From the NCBI RefSeq assembly GCF_047238265.1, contig NZ_JBDFMM010000001.1, positions 2,604,001 to 2,668,000 of the forward strand: a DNA stretch of 64,000 bases, in the 5' to 3' direction. The notes below the pieces were generated by a model. That model was not told where the DNA came from and did not search any database. It saw only the letters and a list, made by a program, of their open reading frames with translations. The DNA comes from Paenibacillus_F sp047238265. Its GTDB lineage: Bacteria > Bacillota > Bacilli > Paenibacillales > NBRC-103111. This document shows, in pieces, positions 44,406 to 52,467 of this stretch (positions are counted from its first letter, which is position 1; every line of letters begins with the position of its first letter). Both the position numbers and the translations under genes were made by a program.

Positions 44406-45458
44406 ATGATTCAGCAAAACGCAGCAAGGGAAACGCAAGTGGCTTCATCTGTTCCGCTTCGCACCCGTCCGCTGGCCGCAGCCCTTATTCTCACGGGCGG
44501 GATTCTTCTCCTCGTGCTGGGGATAGGGGTTTCGGTTTCGTTCGGGGCGGCCGACATTGTATTCTCGACAGTGTGGGAAGCTGTCTTTCATTTTAACCCT
44601 GAATCGACGCAGCATCAGATCATCGCCGATTTGAGGATGCCGCGCGTGCTGGGCGGCGCCATGGTAGGGGCGAGTTTCGCGGTCGCCGGTGCGATCATGC
44701 AGGGCATGACGAGAAATCCCCTCGCGGACTCGGGTCTTCTCGGCCTGAACGCGGGCGCGGGCTTTATGCTGGCGCTCTGCTTCGCCTTTTTCCCCGGAAT
44801 GGCTTATTCCAAGATTATTCTAATGTCGTTTCTCGGTGCGGCCGGCGGGGCCATGCTGATTTACGGGATCGGCTCCATCGCCAAAGGCGGCTTGACGCCG
44901 CTGAGGCTTGTTCTTGCGGGAGCGGCTTTGAGCGCTCTTCTTTCCGCGCTGAGCGAAGGTATCGCTTTATATTTTCAGATCGGCCAGGATATTGCCTTTT
45001 GGTACGCGGGAGGCGTGAGCGGCACCACCTGGGCTCAGCTCAAGGTGATGCTGCCGTGGTTTCTGGCCGCTCTTCTGGGCGCGATCGCGCTTTCCCGTTC
45101 GATCACCATGCTCAGCCTGGGGGATGAGATCGCCAAAGGGCTGGGGCAGCGGACCGGACTCGTTAAACTGGGCGGTACGCTCGTCGTTCTCATTCTCGCC
45201 GGAGCATCGGTCTCCATTGTCGGTGCGGTGGGCTTCGTCGGCCTGATCATTCCGCATCTGACACGCTTTCTGGTCGGCGTGGATTACCGCTGGATCATCC
45301 CTTGTTCGGCGGTGCTGGGCAGCCTGCTCGTCGTCGTGTCCGATCTGGCGGCCAGAATGATCCATCCTCCTTACGAAACGCCCATCGGGGCGCTGATCGC
45401 GCTGATCGGGGTGCCGTTCTTCCTCTATCTGACGCGCAAAGAAAGGAGGGAACTGTAA
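44406..45458 (+). CDS. iron-siderophore ABC permease 1 of cluster 2 (FecCD family)
   Basis: A 350-residue permease with about ten helices. Landmarks: ADLRMPRVLGGAMVGASFAV, MQGMTRNPLADSGLLGLNAG, and the ATPase contact VGAVGFVGLIIPHLTRFLVG. ATG 44406 is preferred to GTG 44397 (AGGGTGG five bases upstream). It pairs with the next permease, which starts one base after its stop codon. Confidence 0.92.
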   Translation: MIQQNAARETQVASSVPLRTRPLAAALILTGGILLLVLGIGVSVSFGAADIVFSTVWEAVFHFNPESTQHQIIADLRMPRVLGGAMVGASFAVAGAIMQGMTRNPLADSGLLGLNAGAGFMLALCFAFFPGMAYSKIILMSFLGAAGGAMLIYGIGSIAKGGLTPLRLVLAGAALSALLSALSEGIALYFQIGQDIAFWYAGGVSGTTWAQLKVMLPWFLAALLGAIALSRSITMLSLGDEIAKGLGQRTGLVKLGGTLVVLILAGASVSIVGAVGFVGLIIPHLTRFLVGVDYRWIIPCSAVLGSLLVVVSDLAARMIHPPYETPIGALIALIGVPFFLYLTRKERREL

Positions 45459-45459
45459 C

Positions 45460-46509
45460 GTGTACCCGAATCCCGGTTATCTGCCTATTATGGAGCAGGA
45501 GAGAAAACGGAAAAGAAAAAACTTCATGATTCTCGTTATTTTCGTTCTGCTTCTTGTCCTTACCTTTATTATCAGTATGAACATCGGCTTTATCCGGTTA
45601 TCGCCCGGCGAGCTCTTCAAGACGCTTATCGGAGAAGGAACACGGAAGCAATCGTTGATTCTGTTCGATTTCCGGCTTCCCCGCATCGTGCTGTCGATGC
45701 TGGCGGGCGCGGGGCTGGCAGTATCGGGAACGATCCTGCAGAGCATCTCGCGCAACGCGCTGGCCGATCCCGGAATTCTGGGCATTAATGCCGGAGCTGG
45801 ACTGGCGGTGCTGCTGTTCATCTGCTTCTACCCTTCGGCGGCGGCGGCACCGGTCTTCCTGCTTCCCGTGCTGGCGCTGGCGGGCGCCGGTGCGACGGCG
45901 ATGCTGATTTATACGCTGGCGTTCAAGCGCAACGAAGGATTGTCTCCGACCCGTCTCCTGCTGTCGGGTATCGCCGTGGCGGCCGGAATCAGCGCCGCCA
46001 CCATCGTGCTGACTTTACGGATATCCCCGGAGAAATACCAGTTCGTGGCCACATGGATGGCCGGAAGCATCTGGGGAACGACGTGGAAGTTTGTGATCGC
46101 GCTTCTTCCCTGGATCGTCATCTTGTCGGTCTATGTCTTCTGCAAAGCGCGCGTGCTCGATGTGCTGAACCTCGGCGACCAGTTAGCCTCGGGACTCGGC
46201 GCTCCGGTGGAGAAGGAGCGGTTCCTGCTGCTCGCTTCCGCCGTCGGACTTGCGGGTTCCTGTGTCGCGGTAAGCGGCGGCATCGGCTTCGTCGGGCTTA
46301 TCGCCCCGCATTTGGCCCGCAGACTCGTAGGACCCGGCCACAAAGTCCTTCTCCCGGCCGCGGCACTTGCGGGAGCGCTGCTTGTCTGCGCGGCCGACAC
46401 ACTCGGCCGCTGGGTGCTCCAGCCTTCCGAAATGCCTGCGGGAATCGTGGTCGCGGTCATCGGCGCTCCTTATTTCCTGTATCTGCTTGCGCGGTCCAAG
46501 ACGGAGTAG
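45460..46509 (+). CDS. iron-siderophore ABC permease 2 of cluster 2 (FecCD family)
   Basis: A 349-residue partner permease. The N-terminus has a basic stretch (MEQERKRKRKN) before the first helix. Landmarks: DFRLPRIVLSMLAGAGLAVS, LQSISRNALADPGILGINAG and GGIGFVGLIAPHLARRLVG. GTG 45460 has GGAGGG nine bases upstream. The gene is separated from its ATPase by an ABC exporter gene, which is unusual. Confidence 0.92.
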   Translation: MYPNPGYLPIMEQERKRKRKNFMILVIFVLLLVLTFIISMNIGFIRLSPGELFKTLIGEGTRKQSLILFDFRLPRIVLSMLAGAGLAVSGTILQSISRNALADPGILGINAGAGLAVLLFICFYPSAAAAPVFLLPVLALAGAGATAMLIYTLAFKRNEGLSPTRLLLSGIAVAAGISAATIVLTLRISPEKYQFVATWMAGSIWGTTWKFVIALLPWIVILSVYVFCKARVLDVLNLGDQLASGLGAPVEKERFLLLASAVGLAGSCVAVSGGIGFVGLIAPHLARRLVGPGHKVLLPAAALAGALLVCAADTLGRWVLQPSEMPAGIVVAVIGAPYFLYLLARSKTE

Positions 46510-46561
46510 AACAAACGCGCTTTTGCGGCCAAGGAAGGTTTTACAGAAAGAGAGGTGCTTT

Positions 46562-48340
46562 ATGTTCCGCCGTTTTTTTGCCTATTACAAACCGTACAAG
46601 GGCTTGTTTATGCTCGATTTCAGCTGTGCGATCATAGCCGCCGTTCTTGAGCTGGCTTTTCCGCTGGCGGTTAACCGTGTCATCGACGATCTTCTGCCGA
46701 GCGGCAAATGGGAATGGATCGTATGGGGCTGCGTCGGTCTTCTCGGTATTTATGTGATCAGCGCGGCTCTGCATTATGTCGTCACTTATTGGGGGCACAA
46801 GCTCGGTATCAATATTGAGAGCGATATGCGTACCAAACTGTTTAACCATGTGCAAAAGCTTTCTTTCCGCTTCTTCGACAACAACAAGACGGGGCATCTC
46901 GTCTCGAGGATGACCAACGATTTGATGGATATCGGGGAAATCGCCCATCACGGGCCGGAAGATTTATTCATAGCCGTGATGACTCTGGCAGGCGCATTCG
47001 GCATTATGCTCGGCATCAACTGGAAGCTGGCGGTGCTTACCTTTATTATCGTGCCGGGAATGATCTCGCTTTCGCTTTATTTCAGCCGTAAAATGTCGCT
47101 CGCTTTCGACAAGATGTTCAAATCCATTGCAGATTACAACGCACGGGTCGAGAACAATGTCAGCGGAATCCGCGTCGTTCAAGCTTTTACGAATGAAAAT
47201 CACGAAATCGCCAAGTTCGCTTCCAACAACGGTCAGTTCAGAAGCAGCAAGCTGCTGGCTTACCGGATCATGGCATGGAATTCTTCCATCAGTTACCTGC
47301 TGATGAAAATCATTTCCCTGTTCGTTTTGCTGTGCGGAACCTGGTTTGTGCTGGCGAAACAAATGAGCTACGGGGAATTCATAGCCTTCGTGATGCTTTC
47401 GAACGTATTTCTCGGGCCGATCAAACAGATCAATTCCGTGATCGAAATGTATCCGAAAGGAATCGCCGGCTTCAAAAGATATCTGGAAATCCTGGAGCTG
47501 GCACCCGATGTCGCCGATGCTCCGGATGCGCGGGACGTTGATCGCCTCCAGGGGAATATCCGGTACCGCAATGTCAGCTTCGGCTACGAAAACAAGGGAA
47601 GCGTGCTGAACGGGCTGAACCTTTCCATCCGGCCGGGAGAAACCGTCGCTTTCGTAGGCCCTTCGGGTGCGGGCAAAACGACCTTGTGCAGCCTCCTCCC
47701 CAGGTTTTATGAAGTAACGGAAGGGGAGATCACCATTGACGGCATCGATGTCCGCGAGATGAAGCTGCAGTCGCTGCGCGCCCATATCGGAATCGTCCAG
47801 CAGGAAGTGTTCCTGTTTGACGGCACCATCCGCGAAAACATCGCCTACGGCAAGCTGGGGGCCTCCGATGAAGAGATTTGGGACGCCGCGAAAAGAGCCC
47901 AGCTCGAAGAACTGATCCTGTCGCTGCCCGAAGGGCTGGATACTACGATCGGCGAACGGGGAGTGAAGCTCTCCGGCGGGCAGAAGCAGCGGCTGTCCAT
48001 CGCGCGGATGTTTCTGAAAAATCCGCCGATCCTGATTCTCGACGAAGCGACATCGGCGCTGGACAGCGAGACGGAAGCGGTCATTCAGGAAGCGCTTTGG
48101 GAGCTTTCCAAAGGCCGGACCACGCTGATTATCGCGCACAGGCTCGCTACGGTGAAGCACGCCGACCGGATCGTCGTGATCACGAAAGAAGGCATCGCCG
48201 AACAGGGAAGCCACGAAGACCTGCTCGCCGGGGGCGGAGCTTACAGCAAGCTGTATGCGGCGCAATTCGGCGCCGAGCTGCTTAGTAAGCTTGGAACGGT
48301 AAGGACGGGGGGAGAACGGGCTGCCGGTACGGTCGGATAA
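46562..48340 (+). CDS. ABC exporter, fused membrane and ATPase domains
   Basis: A 592-residue half-transporter that works as a dimer. Residues 1-320 hold six helices (FFAYYKPYKGLFMLDFSCAI onward). Residues 340-575 are the ATPase: Walker A GPSGAGKTT, Q-loop GIVQQEVFLFDGTIRENIAYG, signature LSGGQKQR, Walker B ILILDEATSALDSE, H-loop IIAHRLATV. The sequence is MsbA/YfiB/C-like. It starts 52 bp after the second siderophore permease (GAGGTG upstream), within a Fur-controlled operon. Export of a siderophore or its breakdown product is a reasonable guess; lipid or drug export is possible. Confidence 0.9.
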   Translation: MFRRFFAYYKPYKGLFMLDFSCAIIAAVLELAFPLAVNRVIDDLLPSGKWEWIVWGCVGLLGIYVISAALHYVVTYWGHKLGINIESDMRTKLFNHVQKLSFRFFDNNKTGHLVSRMTNDLMDIGEIAHHGPEDLFIAVMTLAGAFGIMLGINWKLAVLTFIIVPGMISLSLYFSRKMSLAFDKMFKSIADYNARVENNVSGIRVVQAFTNENHEIAKFASNNGQFRSSKLLAYRIMAWNSSISYLLMKIISLFVLLCGTWFVLAKQMSYGEFIAFVMLSNVFLGPIKQINSVIEMYPKGIAGFKRYLEILELAPDVADAPDARDVDRLQGNIRYRNVSFGYENKGSVLNGLNLSIRPGETVAFVGPSGAGKTTLCSLLPRFYEVTEGEITIDGIDVREMKLQSLRAHIGIVQQEVFLFDGTIRENIAYGKLGASDEEIWDAAKRAQLEELILSLPEGLDTTIGERGVKLSGGQKQRLSIARMFLKNPPILILDEATSALDSETEAVIQEALWELSKGRTTLIIAHRLATVKHADRIVVITKEGIAEQGSHEDLLAGGGAYSKLYAAQFGAELLSKLGTVRTGGERAAGTVG

Positions 48341-48511
48341 CGGGAGCGGCTTGTTGACCCGTAAGCTCTAGTGCCCGAAACGCAGGGCGGCTTAAGCGCA
48401 TGCGCTCGTCGTTTTTACATACTTTTCGGGTATGGGCATTCACAGAATATAGAGGATAGAAGCCGGACGCGGATTCATTGGCGGCCGGACAAACCAAGGA
48501 GGGAATATCGG

Positions 48512-49315
48512 ATGACGCTAGTACAGGAAAGGCTTCATACGTCCGGGCTTCACATCGGCTACGGGGATCTCAGTATCGTGAACGATCTGAATATCTCTAT
48601 CCCGCAGGGCAAAATAACCGCGCTCGTAGGCGCGAACGGTTCCGGCAAGTCAACCATCCTCAAAACGATGGCCCGGCTCATGAAACCGGCTTCGGGAGGC
48701 GTACTGCTCGACGGGGTTTCGATTCACGGCAAATCGACGAAGGAAGTGGCCAAGGAACTGGCCATTCTGCCGCAGAATCCGTCGGCGCCGGCGGGCTTAA
48801 CGGTGACGGAGCTGGTCGCTTACGGCAGATATCCTCACCAGAGCGGCTTCGGTACGGTCTCTGCGGAGGATAAGCGCGTAATCGGGTGGGCCCTGGAAGT
48901 AACGGGGATGATGCCTTTCCACGCAAGGCCCGTGGATCAGCTTTCCGGCGGCCAAAGGCAGCGCGCGTGGATCGCCATGGCGCTTGCCCAGCAGACCGAT
49001 ATTCTCTTCCTGGACGAACCGACCACTTTTCTTGATATGGCCCACCAGCTTGAAGTGCTTCAACTGCTGCATAAGCTGAACATCGAGGAGAAAAGAACGA
49101 TCGTGATGGTCATCCATGATCTGAATCATGCCTCCCGGTACGCCCAGCATATCGTGGCCATCAAGTCCGGCAGCGTGATATGCGAAGGCTCGCCCGCCGA
49201 CGTTATGAATCAAGATATGCTCCGCGAGGTATTCGCGATTCATGCGGATATCGTTACCGACCCGCGCACGGGAGTGCCGCTGTGCCTGCCGTACGAACTG
49301 GCCCCGGAAGCATGA
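48512..49315 (+). CDS. iron-siderophore ABC transporter ATPase of cluster 2 (FecE/FhuC type)
   Basis: A 267-residue import ATPase. Walker A GANGSGKST (about 39-47), Q-loop LPQNPSAPAG, signature LSGGQRQRAW, Walker B ILFLDEPTTFLDMAHQLEV, H-loop VIHDLNHA. It is clearly related to the ATPase at 12223. ATG 48512 has AAGGAGGG upstream; the frame is open further back. It probably energises the two FecCD permeases three genes earlier. Confidence 0.92.
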   Translation: MTLVQERLHTSGLHIGYGDLSIVNDLNISIPQGKITALVGANGSGKSTILKTMARLMKPASGGVLLDGVSIHGKSTKEVAKELAILPQNPSAPAGLTVTELVAYGRYPHQSGFGTVSAEDKRVIGWALEVTGMMPFHARPVDQLSGGQRQRAWIAMALAQQTDILFLDEPTTFLDMAHQLEVLQLLHKLNIEEKRTIVMVIHDLNHASRYAQHIVAIKSGSVICEGSPADVMNQDMLREVFAIHADIVTDPRTGVPLCLPYELAPEA

Positions 49316-49335
49316 CGAGGCGCTGTACGAAAAGA

Positions 49336-49370
49336 AACCCTGCCGATCCGCTGTGATCGGCAGGGTTTTT
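49336..49370. terminator. bidirectional terminator
   Basis: AAACCCTGCCGATC / GATCGGCAGGGTTTTT hairpin between convergent genes. Confidence 0.85.
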
Positions 49371-51088
49371 CAGCTTTCATCCGGCTTGCGGCAGTAAAGA
49401 GCGCCGCCATAGGCGGGTGGGACCTGCGTTTTACCGAGCAGACGGGGAAGCTCGTCGAGGAATTTCTCCGTCGTCATGGCGTCGGCAAAATTCCACTGGT
49501 CCGCTTCGACCGCATACCAGCAGCCGCTGCGGACAGCCGGAAGCTCCGTCCAGAGAGGAGACCGCATGAGTAGGGCGGCGGCCCGGCGGGATTCCGCATC
49601 CGGGGGGAGCAGCATAAACACGCGGTCGCCCGCATAATGTTTCATTTCTTCGGGCGCAAGTTCGAGATAAGAGAGATTCTTATCGAGAAGCCTGCGCGTC
49701 TTTCCGGCGGGCCGGAAACCGGCAGGATGGTAAAGCATAGAGGAGAGACCGATCGTGCCCATCACAAAAAAGCGGTTTCTGGCAAATGTGAACACGGACG
49801 CGGTTTCTTCCGCCCTCATACAATCCCGGAGCCGGTGCCACATGGCGGCGGCTTTCTCCTCATAGCGGGAGAGCCATGTTTCCGCCTCCCGGCGTCTGCC
49901 GAGAATTTTCCCCAGCAGCTTCATCCGCTCGCCAAGGGGGGCGAAAGAATCGAACGTGAGCGTGGGGGCAATCGCGCGAAGCGTATCATACTGCGACTCA
50001 TCTTCGCTTGCAACGATGATGAGGTCGGGCTTCAACGCCTCGGTAAGGGCCGGATTGATCGGAAAACCCAAGTCTTTGACCGGAGGTTGGTGACGGCCCG
50101 CCTGATTAATCCACGGATAGCCTCCGCCTATGGCTTCCACGCCCAGGACGGCGAGATCCCCGAACGTTTCCCCGTGATAAATCACCCGGCGGGGAAGCGC
50201 GGGAATTTCGACTTCATGACCCGTCCAGTCTTTAAGCCGGGTCCGTTTTTGCAGAGACTGGCTGTATTGTCTCGGAGTGACGCCGGTAAGCTGCCGGAAG
50301 CGCCGGTTGAAGTAATACTCGTCGGCAAAGCCTACCCGCCGGGCGATTTCCCTCAAAGGCTCCCGCGTAGACCGCAGCCATTCCTTGGCTTTCTCGATTC
50401 TGAGCCCGTTCAGGTAATCCAGCGGCTTTTTGCCGGTCAGTTCCTGAAAAATCGTGCTGTACTGCCAATGGGGAACCCGTGCCTGATCAGCCAGAAATTT
50501 TACCGTAATCGGGCGTCTATAGTGCTCCTGAATGTATCGGATGCTGTTCTCCACCGCATGTGCGCAGCTTGACTGCTCGGGGCTTTTCAGGTTGTGCTCC
50601 AGCAGAAAACCCATCAGTTCCTGAAACTGCAGTTGGCGGTAAAAGTGCTGCAGTTCTCCGGAAGGTTCGGTCTCCGCCAGTAGTTCGGCAAAACGCACGG
50701 CTTTCGCGAAAGGATAGACCGCCCATTCCACACGCCCCCGAACGAGCGGTTTCAGGAATAAAACCGGCTGGGAGCCGGCGCAGTCGACGATCCGGCACGT
50801 AAGGCGGTAGAACGTCAAGCACCGGTCGCTGTCCGTCCGGAGCCGGGAAGAAGTGCCGGGAGGGATCATATAACATTTATCGGGGGCACAGAAAAAAGTT
50901 TCGTCTCCGGCTCTAAGCGTGCCGGTACCGGCGCTAATGAGCAGAAGGGTATGCAGATCCGGTTGTTCGTCCGCATCGGATTCGGGTAACGAAGCGGGGG
51001 CATAGGTACCGGGCTCGATTTTTTCGGCAGCCTCGAATTGGAACAGCAGAGAACGGAGAGGAAGAGAGCCGGAATCGGAAAAGGTCAT
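49370..51088 (-). CDS. AraC-family regulator fused to a siderophore-binding-like domain, cluster 2
   Basis: A 572-residue activator of the Btr type. Residues 1-160 are a cupin-like sensor. Residues 185-285 are the AraC domain (ITVKFLADQARVPHWQYSTI, then EIARRVGFADEYYFNRRFR). Residues 295-555 resemble a siderophore-binding protein. That part is plainly a paralogue of the adjacent lipoprotein: the segments EIPALPRRVIYHGETFGDL, SPIN/FPINPALTEALKPDLII and IAPTLTFDSFAPLGERMKLL match it motif for motif. ATG 51088 is chosen with AGGATG upstream; the frame is open to 51163. A perfect Fur palindrome lies just upstream. It probably detects the same siderophore that the lipoprotein binds. Confidence 0.9.
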   Translation of the reverse strand: MTFSDSGSLPLRSLLFQFEAAEKIEPGTYAPASLPESDADEQPDLHTLLLISAGTGTLRAGDETFFCAPDKCYMIPPGTSSRLRTDSDRCLTFYRLTCRIVDCAGSQPVLFLKPLVRGRVEWAVYPFAKAVRFAELLAETEPSGELQHFYRQLQFQELMGFLLEHNLKSPEQSSCAHAVENSIRYIQEHYRRPITVKFLADQARVPHWQYSTIFQELTGKKPLDYLNGLRIEKAKEWLRSTREPLREIARRVGFADEYYFNRRFRQLTGVTPRQYSQSLQKRTRLKDWTGHEVEIPALPRRVIYHGETFGDLAVLGVEAIGGGYPWINQAGRHQPPVKDLGFPINPALTEALKPDLIIVASEDESQYDTLRAIAPTLTFDSFAPLGERMKLLGKILGRRREAETWLSRYEEKAAAMWHRLRDCMRAEETASVFTFARNRFFVMGTIGLSSMLYHPAGFRPAGKTRRLLDKNLSYLELAPEEMKHYAGDRVFMLLPPDAESRRAAALLMRSPLWTELPAVRSGCWYAVEADQWNFADAMTTEKFLDELPRLLGKTQVPPAYGGALYCRKPDES

Positions 51089-51110
51089 AAGATCACATCC
51101 TGTTTGATAC

Positions 51111-51125
51111 TGATAATCATTATCA
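51111..51125 (-). promoter_or_regulatory. perfect Fur box of cluster 2 regulator
   Basis: TGATAATCATTATCA, an exact 7-1-7 palindrome, 23 bp before the start codon on the - strand. Confidence 0.85.
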
Positions 51126-51147
51126 ATTAAACTTATTGTAACCAAAA

Positions 51148-51184
51148 AAAAGAAGCTTTTCAACTGAGTTGATAGCTTCTTTTA
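51148..51184 (-). terminator. terminator after siderophore lipoprotein gene
   Basis: AAAAGAAGCT ... AGCTTCTTTT stem; on the - strand it ends in eight T's, between the lipoprotein stop codon and the Fur box of the regulator. Confidence 0.75.
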
Positions 51185-51240
51185 AAAAAAGGCAGCCGAT
51201 TATTGCCGCCGGGAAGTGCCGTGCGGTTCGTGAGATCTTT

Positions 51241-52239
51241 TTATTTCTTGAGCAGTTTCGGTATTTCGTTCAGAAGCCATTCTCTCGTAGCGGCGTCGCT
51301 GCCGGACTTGAGAATATCAAGCGTGTAGACGTTCCCGTTCTTTACGGCCGGAAGATCGAGCCAGATCCGGCTTTTCAAAAGTTCGTCCGTCGACTGCTGC
51401 GCTTCCTTGTCCACCGGAGTCAGAATAAAGATGCGGTCACCGGCCACTTTGGGGAGAATCTCGGGCGAAATTTGCTTGAAACCCGCTTTTTCGTCCAGCA
51501 CTTCCCGGATCGGCTGCGTCGGCAGAAATCCGTCCTTGTCGTAAAGAACCTGGGAGAGCCCCGTACTTGCCATTACAAACAGACGGTTGCCCGGATAATA
51601 GGTAAACACGGAAGCCGTCTCGCCCGGTTTGACTCCCGCGTCATGAAGAGCCTTCCACATCGCTTCCGAACGAGCTTCGTAACCGGCCAGCCATTTTTCG
51701 GCTTCCGGCTTTTTACCCAGAAGATCGCCGAGCAGAAGAAGCCGTTCTTTCAGAGGCAGGAACGTATTGAACATGAGCGTGGGAGCGATTTTGCTCAACT
51801 GCTCGTATTCTTTCTCGTCGGTACTTCCCGTAAGGATGAGATCAGGCCCCAGTTCCAGCACTTTCTCCAGATTGATGGGGGACCCGGTATCCGTAATGTC
51901 TTTATGCTTGTCCGCATACACCGTGCCCGTGAGCCAGTTGGTTGCCGTACCGATTGCTTGCACACCCAGTGCGTCGAGATCGCTGAATGTCTCCCCGTAA
52001 AAAATGACCTTCTTGGGGGCGGCCGGAATTTCGGCCGTATGCCCCTTGTAATCCGTAACCTTGCGGGGAGAGGCGGCAGATTTATCGGCAGCGGGTGCGG
52101 GAGAGCCCGTCGGGTTTCCGGTATGTGTGCCTGCGGCATCACCGGATTTCTGTGATCCGGCGCCAGCGCACCCGCTCAATAAGGCGGTGCTTAGCAGGGT
52201 AGTGAAGAACAAAGTCGTAACAGATCGTGCCAATTTCAT
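51241..52239 (-). CDS. iron-siderophore substrate-binding lipoprotein, cluster 2
   Basis: A 332-residue lipoprotein. The signal peptide ends in LLSGC (Cys about 24), then a Ser/Gly/Thr/Pro-rich linker. The binding domain begins VTDYKGHTAEIPAAPKKVIF and includes DALGVQAIGTATNWL and LELGPDLILTGSTDEKEYEQ. ATG 52239 is chosen with GGAGG ten bases upstream. It is transcribed apart from its permeases, with its own Fur box. Its mature domain is closely related to the C-terminal half of the next regulator. Ligand unknown, likely a hydroxamate or carboxylate type if the family resemblance to FhuD/YfiY-like proteins holds. Confidence 0.9.
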   Translation of the reverse strand: MKLARSVTTLFFTTLLSTALLSGCAGAGSQKSGDAAGTHTGNPTGSPAPAADKSAASPRKVTDYKGHTAEIPAAPKKVIFYGETFSDLDALGVQAIGTATNWLTGTVYADKHKDITDTGSPINLEKVLELGPDLILTGSTDEKEYEQLSKIAPTLMFNTFLPLKERLLLLGDLLGKKPEAEKWLAGYEARSEAMWKALHDAGVKPGETASVFTYYPGNRLFVMASTGLSQVLYDKDGFLPTQPIREVLDEKAGFKQISPEILPKVAGDRIFILTPVDKEAQQSTDELLKSRIWLDLPAVKNGNVYTLDILKSGSDAATREWLLNEIPKLLKK

Positions 52240-52271
52240 GATTCGGTCAGCCTCCATCGGTCTTATGTATC

Positions 52272-52290
52272 GATAATGATTCTCATTATC
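52272..52290 (-). promoter_or_regulatory. Fur box of cluster 2 lipoprotein gene
   Basis: GATAATGATTCTCATTATC differs from the 19-bp Fur consensus at one base. It lies 33 bp before the start codon. Confidence 0.88.
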
Positions 52291-52467
52291 GGCTGCTGTT
52301 ATCATAGCGTACGCGGCTGCGGCCGGCAATGGACAAATCCCCGGCACGGATTTTGATTTTGTACAAACCAAGCGGCGAATCCCGACCACTGGAAGCAATT
52401 TTTAGGTTCTATTAAGTTGCTTTTAAGATTCGTAGTGGATAATCAAGGAAAAACCCTGGAGGAAGCT

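Noticed and set aside
46964..48265. A 433-codon - strand frame opposite the ABC exporter
   Set aside because: The + strand encodes a full set of ABC motifs; the - strand product has none and is a shadow.
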